Made by a program: the position numbers and the translations under genes. DNA of 7,536 nt from Nitrospirota bacterium (lineage in GTDB: Bacteria; Nitrospirota; JACRHJ01), in NCBI GenBank assembly GCA_021785055.1, contig JAJYGS010000158.1, positions 1 to 7,536 of the forward strand. Reading direction: 5' to 3'. Under the pieces are notes generated by a model, which had not been told where the DNA came from, made no database searches, and worked only from the letters and a program-made list of their open reading frames with translations. This document shows, piece by piece, positions 1 through 3,901 of the stretch; the stretch's first letter is position 1; each line of letters opens with the position of its first letter.

Positions 1-1
1 C

Positions 2-406
2 AGGGATTACCTGCATTCTCACCCCGGAGAAATGAATTCCATCCTGGACAAAAACAAAAGCTACGTCTTCTTCACGCTATCCGACGACGGTCCGTTCGGA
101 TGTCTGGACGAGCCGGTGACGGGCGGGAGGAGCATAGCAGTGGATAACGGGATATTCCCTCCGGGTGCGCTGGCGTTCGTGGATACCGTGGAGCCTGACT
201 TTAAATCTTACGACAAGCCTTCCGGCTGGTCGCCGTTTAAGAGATTTGTCCTTGCGCAGGACGAGGGCGGAGCCATAAAGGGGCCCGGGAGGGTGGATAT
301 TTATTTCGGATACGGGCGCAGGGCCGCAGAGGAGGCGGGTTTCATGAAACGGGACGGCAGGCTCTATTTTCTTGCCCCGAAGGACGCTATTTTATCTCCT
401 CGATAA
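2..406 (+). CDS. mltA: Membrane-bound lytic murein transglycosylase A, C-terminal part (5' end outside window)
   Basis: MltA cleaves the glycan strands of peptidoglycan, releasing 1,6-anhydromuramyl products, normally as an outer-membrane lipoprotein facing the periplasm. Only the last 134 codons are present. The frame is open from base 2, so the ATG at 32 is probably internal. The fragment has the family's YVFF stretch (residues 21-24) and then the 3D domain, named for three aspartates. These fit D48 (in VDNGIFPPGALAFV), D87 (in LAQDEGGAIKGPGRVD) and D99. The lipoprotein signal and the N-terminal beta-barrel part lie upstream and cannot be checked. The 3' end overlaps the stop region of the convergent minus-strand gene by 20 bases. 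The family assignment is firm. The choice of MltA over a shorter 3D-domain protein rests on the sequence preceding the 3D motif. Confidence 0.88.
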   Translation, partial: RDYLHSHPGEMNSILDKNKSYVFFTLSDDGPFGCLDEPVTGGRSIAVDNGIFPPGALAFVDTVEPDFKSYDKPSGWSPFKRFVLAQDEGGAIKGPGRVDIYFGYGRRAAEEAGFMKRDGRLYFLAPKDAILSPR

Positions 407-683
407 AAATCGTAAGCCCAGACTCTTCCAGCATCTTTTTAAACCTCGCCAGGTCCGCCTCGAACTCGCTTACCGTCTGGCGTTTCTCACTTACGCGGTT
501 CAGCTCAAGCATCTTTCCACTTCTGTCGGTTTTGCCATAATAGTTTATCGCCACCACCATCCCTTCCCTGTCCAGACGGCTTGCCATCAGGCGGATATAG
601 CCCTTTTCAAGCGGAATGAAGTATGCCTTGTAAGGCTTCTCTCCCTCGCCGATTTCGGCAAGAGAGAGGAAATCGTGTTTCAT
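387..683 (-). CDS. Small hypothetical protein, probably translated from a leaderless mRNA
   Basis: This is a 98-residue soluble protein of unknown function; I do not recognise the family. It has no signal peptide, membrane segment or cysteine motif. The N-terminal half alternates hydrophobic and charged residues in a way that suggests beta strands (KAYFIPLEKGYIRLMA, then MVVAINYYG). The C-terminal third is rich in Glu, Lys and Arg and looks helical (about residues 66-90). It is accepted as real because a near-consensus promoter points at it (TTGTCA at 717-712, TATAAT at 695-690) and the start codon lies exactly where transcription should begin. There is no Shine-Dalgarno sequence, and an in-frame TGA lies upstream at 704-702. 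It converges on mltA, overlapping its last 20 bases, and is divergent from the MOSC gene. Confidence 0.68.
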   Translation of the reverse strand: MKHDFLSLAEIGEGEKPYKAYFIPLEKGYIRLMASRLDREGMVVAINYYGKTDRSGKMLELNRVSEKRQTVSEFEADLARFKKMLEESGLTIFIEEIK

Positions 684-684
684 A

Positions 685-717
685 ATTATATTATACAGCT
701 CTCAAATCCTTTGACAA
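685..717 (-). promoter_or_regulatory. Sigma-70-type promoter for the small minus-strand gene
   Basis: Read on the minus strand, there is TTGTCA at 717-712 (5 of 6 consensus bases), a 16-base spacer, and TATAAT at 695-690 (6 of 6). A second overlapping TATAAT at 690-685 is too far from the -35 box to be the main one. Transcription would be expected to start about 7 bases downstream of the -10 box, at or next to base 683, which is the A of the start codon. Confidence 0.72.
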
Positions 718-738
718 ATAAAGGAAAACAACTATAAT
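711..738 (+). promoter_or_regulatory. Consensus sigma-70-type promoter for the MOSC-mogA pair
   Basis: TTGACA at 711-716 and TATAAT at 733-738 are both perfect hexamers, separated by 16 bases. Transcription should start near 745, leaving a leader of about 44 bases before the TTG start at 789. The -35 box overlaps the -35 box of the divergent promoter on six of seven bases (711-717). Confidence 0.82.
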
Positions 739-788
739 GGCGGTAGGGGAAAGTTCTGTTTCCGCCTTGTAATTAAGGGGGTAGAAAA

Positions 789-1223
789 TTGGCGATAGTG
801 GTAGCGGTAAGTGTAAGCGCGAAGAAGGGAATGCGAAAGCAAAACGTGGATAGCGCGGCGTTCCTTGCAAATTTCGGCATAGAGGGCGACGCCCACGCAA
901 GTTCCGAATGGCACAGGCAGGTAAGTCTCCTTGCCATAGAAAGCATCGAAAAGATGAGAAAAGCCGGCCTGAACGTCAATCCCGGAGACTTTGCGGAGAA
1001 TATCACCACAGAGGGAATCGACCTGCTTAAACTTCCCATCGGAACGAAGCTCAGGATAGGCCCGGCGACGGGCGAGGTCAGCCAGATTGGCAAGGAGTGT
1101 CATTCCCGCTGCGCGATATACTACCAGGCCGGGGACTGCGTGATGCCGAAGGAAGGCATTTTCATAAAAGTCCTTCAGGGCGGGGTTGTCAGGCCGGGGG
1201 ACGAGGTGTCTGTAATTGCATGA
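789..1223 (+). CDS. MOSC domain-containing protein
   Basis: This 144-residue protein is a stand-alone MOSC domain, the fold found at the C-terminus of eukaryotic molybdenum cofactor sulfurase and in bacterial YiiM. These proteins are thought to bind or transfer sulfur for molybdenum or other metal-sulfur centres. Visible motifs are GIEGDAHA (30-37), RQVSLLA (43-49), GDFAENITTEGIDL (66-79), QIGKECHSRC (99-108) and CVMPKEGIF (117-125). C104 in GKEC is the likeliest functional cysteine. The TTG start is chosen because AAGGGGG at 775-781 lies 7 bases upstream and the protein then begins exactly at the domain's first strand. Its TGA stop overlaps the mogA ATG (ATGA), so translation is probably coupled. 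The same two domains occur fused in some bacteria, which supports a role in cofactor synthesis. The exact substrate is not known. Confidence 0.9.
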   Translation: MAIVVAVSVSAKKGMRKQNVDSAAFLANFGIEGDAHASSEWHRQVSLLAIESIEKMRKAGLNVNPGDFAENITTEGIDLLKLPIGTKLRIGPATGEVSQIGKECHSRCAIYYQAGDCVMPKEGIFIKVLQGGVVRPGDEVSVIA

Positions 1224-1711
1224 TTAAGGCGGCTGTTCTTACCATTTCGGATAAAGGTTCGCGGGGAGAACGCGAGGATTTATCTGGCCCGGCGGTCATG
1301 GAAATGCTTAAAAATGCCGGGGCGGAGATTATCAATTACGAGATAATTCCGGACGAGGCGGAAGTCATAAGTGCGCGGATTATAAGACTTTCAGATAAAT
1401 CCAGGGCTGGTTTGATAATCACGACCGGGGGCACGGGAGTCTCGCCCAGGGACGTGACGCCGGAGGCCACAAGGGCGGTAATCGACCGTGAGCTTCCGGG
1501 AATGGCTGAGGCTATGCGGGCGGAATCGTTGAATAAAACGCCGCACGCCATGATAAGCCGCGCGGTCTGCGGGATACGCGGCAAGACGCTTATTATTAAC
1601 CTGCCGGGGAGCCTGAAAGGGGCAGTCGAGAACCTTGCTGTCCTTATGCCCGCGATACCGCACGCAATCGAAAAAATCTGCGGCAGCGACGCCGAATGCG
1701 CAAGACCCTGA
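1220..1711 (+). CDS. mogA: Molybdopterin adenylyltransferase, MogA/MoaB family
   Basis: MogA transfers AMP from ATP to molybdopterin in the cytoplasm, preparing the dithiolene for molybdate insertion by MoeA. The 163-residue length is right for a single-domain MoCF_biosynth protein. Diagnostic motifs are ISDKGSRGERED (9-20), IITTGGTGVSPRDVTPEAT (66-84), with D78 at the place of a catalytic aspartate, and INLPGSLKGA (126-135), the family's NLPG-P/S-K-G loop. The start at 1220 overlaps the upstream MOSC stop and has GAGGTG at 1203-1208 about 11 bases before it. A longer reading of the frame back to 1097 would run through most of the MOSC 3' end and has no homologous N-terminus, so it is not used. 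Separating MogA from MoaB needs a phylogeny. Confidence 0.92.
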   Translation: MIKAAVLTISDKGSRGEREDLSGPAVMEMLKNAGAEIINYEIIPDEAEVISARIIRLSDKSRAGLIITTGGTGVSPRDVTPEATRAVIDRELPGMAEAMRAESLNKTPHAMISRAVCGIRGKTLIINLPGSLKGAVENLAVLMPAIPHAIEKICGSDAECARP

Positions 1712-1728
1712 TTAATGCGGTATAGCCG

Positions 1729-1757
1729 TTGACAGCCAAGTAAGCCTGATGTATAGT
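1729..1757 (+). promoter_or_regulatory. Sigma-70-type promoter for the coiled-coil gene
   Basis: TTGACA at 1729-1734 (perfect) and TATAGT at 1752-1757 (5 of 6) are separated by 17 bases. Expected start of transcription is near 1764, about 22 bases before the ATG at 1786. It begins 18 bases after the mogA stop, so the downstream gene is probably a separate transcription unit. Confidence 0.75.
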
Positions 1758-1785
1758 CGTATCGGCGTTCAAAAAGGAGAGCGGC

Positions 1786-2106
1786 ATGTCAGACATCCGA
1801 AATAAAGAACTGATGCAGTATTTTGACAAGAAATTTGAAGGGATTGACAAGAAATTTGAAGCTTTGAAAGCCGAGATTGACACCGCGAAAGAAGAGACAA
1901 TGCGGCATACCGGCGTCCTTATCGAAGAGGTTCGGCACGACATCAAAATTTTGGCCGAAGGGATAATGACCGCTAACGAAAAAACGGGACGAGAAAAGGA
2001 AGAAAACAAACAGGAGCACGTCCAATTAGAGAAAAGAATTTTAATCAACACCGCCGACATTTCCTCGCTCGACAATAGAGTAGGAAGGCTGGAAGGAAAG
2101 ATTTAA
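1786..2106 (+). CDS. Small coiled-coil protein of unknown function
   Basis: This 106-residue protein is highly charged and almost entirely predicted to be helical. Hydrophobic residues recur in heptads from about residue 10 to 36 (YFDKKFEGIDKKFEALKAEI), and a second leucine/isoleucine series runs near the end (LEKRILINTADISSLDNRVGRLEGKI). It has no cysteine, signal peptide or membrane segment. AAGGAG at 1774-1779 lies 6 bases before the ATG, and a good promoter precedes it, so expression is likely. An 18-base perfect direct repeat with a 21-base period (1823-1840 and 1844-1861) encodes two successive heptads. I do not recognise the family. It could be an oligomerising adaptor or simply a low-complexity helix. 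Base composition is more AT-rich than in the flanking biosynthetic genes. Confidence 0.75.
   Translation: MSDIRNKELMQYFDKKFEGIDKKFEALKAEIDTAKEETMRHTGVLIEEVRHDIKILAEGIMTANEKTGREKEENKQEHVQLEKRILINTADISSLDNRVGRLEGKI
1823..1861 (+). repeat. Tandem 18-base repeat with 21-base period inside the coiled-coil gene
   Basis: The sequence TTGACAAGAAATTTGAAG occurs at 1823-1840 and again at 1844-1861 without mismatch. The period of 21 bases is exactly one heptad, so the copies encode FDKKFE and IDKKFE in the same coiled-coil register. A recent in-frame duplication is the simplest explanation. Confidence 0.85.
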
Positions 2107-2156
2107 TCAGAGCAAGGCTTGACCCAAGCTTTCATTTCATCGAAGCCTATCTCTGA
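2107..2156. repeat. Imperfect inverted repeat between the two small genes
   Basis: TCAGAG (2107-2112) pairs with CTCTGA (2151-2156), and AGGCTT (2115-2120) pairs with AAGCCT (2143-2148). The two stems are separated by a symmetric 2x2 internal loop, and the apical loop is 22 bases. It starts at the base after the stop codon of the coiled-coil gene. No U-tract follows directly (the next T-run is 2169-2173), so it is not a standard intrinsic terminator. It could be an mRNA 3'-end hairpin or a remnant of a mobile repeat. Confidence 0.5.
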
Positions 2157-2227
2157 AACAGGGGTGGGTTTTTGGTTAACGATGAGTTGAGGCGTGTGTG
2201 ATTATTAAAGCTAAGGAGGGTAAGGAC

Positions 2228-2572
2228 ATGAGTAAGTTCCATAATGGAAAGCCATACCATGGGTCTGAAGATGTGGCTCATGGTAAACTGAAAGGTGCGA
2301 CTGGCGAGGCGGATTATTTCTATTTTTTCTGCCCGAAGTGTAAAGACGACGAAATAATGCGCCTTCTTCAATATGGTGTTCACGCGCAGGAAGAGGAAAA
2401 CCGGTATAACGCTCATTGCAAGAGTAAAGCTAAATATGGCTTTACTCTGGTGTTCAAGTTGCACTGTGAAAAATGTGGTTTTCCCGACTTTGTAAAGATT
2501 TCTAATACCGGTTGGCAAGGCGGGAAACACAAAAGTGGCGTTGAGGGAACAGGTGTCCAGTTAGGAAATTAG
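2228..2572 (+). CDS. Zinc-ribbon-like small protein of unknown function
   Basis: This 114-residue soluble protein has two CxxC knuckles, CPKC at 35-38 and CEKC at 80-83, plus a lone C64 and several histidines. A zinc ribbon made of the two knuckles is likely. Between them lies a charged helical stretch (about 39-62), and an aromatic YFYFF run sits just before the first knuckle. The start at 2228 is chosen over an in-frame GTG at 2198 because AAGGAGGG (2213-2220) lies 7 bases before the ATG. The Gly-rich C-terminus (about 96-114) is encoded where a palindromic repeat begins, so the native end may have been altered. I do not recognise the family. It may be a nucleic-acid or protein binding module, but nothing in the context shows a function. 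Confidence 0.75.
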   Translation: MSKFHNGKPYHGSEDVAHGKLKGATGEADYFYFFCPKCKDDEIMRLLQYGVHAQEEENRYNAHCKSKAKYGFTLVFKLHCEKCGFPDFVKISNTGWQGGKHKSGVEGTGVQLGN

Positions 2573-2583
2573 GGACACGTCCC
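2552..2583. repeat. Palindromic repeat overlapping the end of the zinc-ribbon gene
   Basis: GTGTCC (2553-2558) can pair with GGACAC (2573-2578), and GGGACACGTCCC (2572-2583) is itself a near-palindrome. These are alternative structures that share bases. ATATTTTT follows at 2584-2591, so weak termination of the zinc-ribbon transcript is possible. The GGGACACGTCCC core resembles dispersed repeats I recall from genomes with REP-associated transposases. That link is from memory and untested. Confidence 0.45.
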
Positions 2584-2605
2584 ATATTTTTCATAACGCC
2601 CCCTG

Positions 2606-2630
2606 CCCCCCTCTTATCTTAAGAGGGGGG
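2606..2630. repeat. Perfect C-rich/G-rich inverted repeat upstream of pheA
   Basis: CCCCCCTCTT (2606-2615) and AAGAGGGGGG (2621-2630) form a perfect 10-base-pair stem around the 5-base loop ATCTT. The preceding CCCCCTG resembles the left flank of the repeat at 3811-3842, suggesting one dispersed family. There is no T-run after either arm on either strand, so it does not look like an intrinsic terminator. It ends 16 bases before the proposed pheA promoter. Confidence 0.65.
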
Positions 2631-2646
2631 ACAAGAATCAATTTCC

Positions 2647-2675
2647 TTGCAAAACACGTCCGATTATTGTATAAA
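2647..2675 (+). promoter_or_regulatory. Probable promoter of the aromatic operon
   Basis: TTGCAA (2647-2652, 4 of 6 bases) and TATAAA (2670-2675, 5 of 6) are separated by the ideal 17 bases. Transcription would start near 2682. This is the only convincing promoter in the gap before pheA. No leader peptide, attenuator or T-box-like structure fits in the roughly 30 bases between the predicted start and the ATG. Confidence 0.55.
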
Positions 2676-2694
2676 TTCCTTTACTTTAAAGGAA
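2676..2694. promoter_or_regulatory. Inverted repeat at the pheA transcription start, possible operator
   Basis: TTCCTTT (2676-2682) and AAAGGAA (2688-2694) are perfect 7-base arms around ACTTT. The repeat begins directly after the -10 box and covers the expected start of transcription. That is where a repressor would bind. Because the left arm lies at or before the start site, an RNA hairpin is less likely. Confidence 0.35.
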
Positions 2695-2713
2695 AAGGAC
2701 GGTCCGTGCCCTG

Positions 2714-3790
2714 ATGCCCAAAATCGAGGACGTAAGGAAAAAAATCGACGAGCTGGACGACAGGCTCCTGGCGCTTCTGAACAGGCGCGCGAAGCTGGTC
2801 ATGGAGATTGGCAGGATAAAGAAAAAAGAGAATTCCCAGTTCCACGTCCCCGACCGCGAGAAAAGAATCCTCGAACGCCTCACGAGAAATAACGAAGGCC
2901 CGTTCCCTAACGAATCCCTCCAGGCCGTCCTGAAGGAAATTTTCTCGGCGTCGCTCTCGCTTGAGGCGCCCGCGAAGATAGCATACTTAGGCCCCAAGGC
3001 CACGTTCTCGCACCTGGCCTGCCTCCAGCAATTCGGGTATTCCGCGCAGTATGTCCCGGTAAACAGCATAAGCGAGGTCTTCGCGGAGGTGGAGCGCGGC
3101 CTTGCGGAATACGGCGTCGTGCCTATCGAGAATTCCACCGAGGGCGTCGTCAGCCATACGCTCGACATGTTCATGGACTCGGAGTTAAATATCTCCGGCG
3201 AGATCATGCTCGAGGTCTCGCATTATCTTATGAACATGACCGGAAAGCTCTCGGACGTTATGAAAATATACTCGCACCCACAGCCGCTGGCGCAGTGCAA
3301 GAACTGGCTTGAGAAAAACATGAAAGGCGTGATCATTGCGGAAACCTCCTCCACGACACGGGCCGCGGAGCTGGCTGCGGAAGACCCGTCCATCGCCGCC
3401 ATCGGGAGCAGGCTCGCCGCAGAGATATACGGGCTCAATATCCTGCGCGAGCGCATAGAGGACAACGTAAACAACTATACGCGCTTCCTGATAATATCGA
3501 AGAAATCTCCGGCGCGAACAGGGAAGGATAAGACGTCGATCATGTTCTCCGTGAAAGACCGCCCCGGCGCGCTCCACGACATGCTGAAGCCATTTGCCGA
3601 GAGGGGTATAAGTCTGACAAAGATAGAGTCCAGACCCTCCCGCAAGAAGGCGTGGGAGTATCACTTCTTTGTGGACATGGAAGGCCACATTGCAGACAGG
3701 AAGGTAAAGGAAGCCGTATCCGAGCTTGGCAAAAACTGTTTGTTCCTGAAAGTCCTTGGGGCGTATCCCTCGGCAAGAATAGGGAAATAG
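2714..3790 (+). CDS. pheA: Bifunctional chorismate mutase / prephenate dehydratase (P-protein)
   Basis: This cytoplasmic enzyme converts chorismate to prephenate and then to phenylpyruvate, the committed steps to phenylalanine. Its 358 residues hold three domains. The AroQ-type chorismate mutase (about 1-85) has R8, R25, K36, R48 and E49 aligning with E. coli active-site residues. The prephenate dehydratase (about 88-265) begins at IAYLGPKATFSH, includes VVPIENSTEG (135-144) and has the catalytic TRF motif at 256-258. The ACT domain (about 273-352) carries GAL (285-287) and ESRP (305-308), the phenylalanine-binding signature, so feedback inhibition by phenylalanine is expected. The best Shine-Dalgarno match (AAGGA, 2695-2699) lies 14 bases before the ATG, which is long. 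A CTG at 2711 is a less likely start. It is first in a pheA-hisC-aroF-tyrA-aroA series. Confidence 0.96.
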   Translation: MPKIEDVRKKIDELDDRLLALLNRRAKLVMEIGRIKKKENSQFHVPDREKRILERLTRNNEGPFPNESLQAVLKEIFSASLSLEAPAKIAYLGPKATFSHLACLQQFGYSAQYVPVNSISEVFAEVERGLAEYGVVPIENSTEGVVSHTLDMFMDSELNISGEIMLEVSHYLMNMTGKLSDVMKIYSHPQPLAQCKNWLEKNMKGVIIAETSSTTRAAELAAEDPSIAAIGSRLAAEIYGLNILRERIEDNVNNYTRFLIISKKSPARTGKDKTSIMFSVKDRPGALHDMLKPFAERGISLTKIESRPSRKKAWEYHFFVDMEGHIADRKVKEAVSELGKNCLFLKVLGAYPSARIGK

Positions 3791-3810
3791 GCAATCATAA
3801 CGAAGCCCTC

Positions 3811-3842
3811 ACCCCCTGCCCCTCTCCCGGAGGTAGAGGGGC
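3811..3842. repeat. C-rich hairpin repeat in the pheA-hisC gap
   Basis: GCCCCTCT (3818-3825) and AGAGGGGC (3835-3842) form a perfect 8-base-pair stem. The left flank ACCCCCTGCCCC matches the pattern before the hairpin at 2606-2630. Sequences of this kind (CACCCCCTGCCCCTCTCC...) are common dispersed non-coding repeats in many environmental bacterial genomes. This is a recollection, not a search result. No T-run follows, so termination here is not indicated. Confidence 0.7.
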
Positions 3843-3852
3843 AAAGGAAGGT

Positions 3853-3879
3853 TGTCATTCTGAGCGAAGCGAAGAATCC
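3853..3879. repeat. 27-base dispersed repeat element, forward copy
   Basis: The sequence reads TGTCATTCTGAGCGAAGCGA and then AGAATCC. ATTCT (3857-3861) and AGAAT (3873-3877) pair, with a small inner CG/CG stem around AAG. This motif (TGTCATTCTGAGCGAAGCGAAGAATC) is one I know as a recurrent intergenic repeat in many unrelated bacteria. It ends 22 bases before the hisC start codon and matches the reverse complement of 4984-5010 at 19 of 27 bases. Confidence 0.78.
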
Positions 3880-3901
3880 GGTTTATGAATTTTAACGAAT
3901 A

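Noticed and set aside
390..410. AT-rich inverted repeat TTTTATC/GATAAAA as a bidirectional terminator between convergent genes.
   Set aside because: The stem is 7 base pairs with almost no GC, lies inside both coding regions and has no clear T-run. It is too weak to call.
739..788. Possible molybdenum cofactor riboswitch or hairpin leader before the MOSC gene (GGCGG...TTTCCGCC).
   Set aside because: The predicted transcript begins near 745, so the left arm would not be in the RNA, and the leader of about 44 bases is far too short for the known Moco riboswitch fold.
1097..1219. Upstream extension of mogA in its open frame.
   Set aside because: It overlaps conserved MOSC coding sequence, and the extra residues have no MogA-like content. 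The ATG at 1220 gives the normal family length.
2198..2227. GTG start at 2198 for the zinc-ribbon gene.
   Set aside because: A strong Shine-Dalgarno sequence (AAGGAGGG) lies within this extension, 7 bases before the ATG at 2228.
2107..2227. Integron attC site between the two small genes.
   Set aside because: A GTTAAC and a GTTGAGG occur at 2175-2192, but not as paired R and L boxes around the hairpin. No matching site flanks the other gene and no integrase is present.
2647..2892. 81-residue frame overlapping the pheA promoter and start, considered as a leader peptide.
   Set aside because: It is out of frame with pheA, begins at the proposed -35 box and is not rich in phenylalanine. Its open length comes from pheA codon composition.
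3804..3880. CRISPR array or tRNA-like structure in the pheA-hisC gap.
   Set aside because: There are only two dissimilar hairpins, with no regularly spaced identical repeats, no cloverleaf and no cas genes. Dispersed repeats explain the sequence better.
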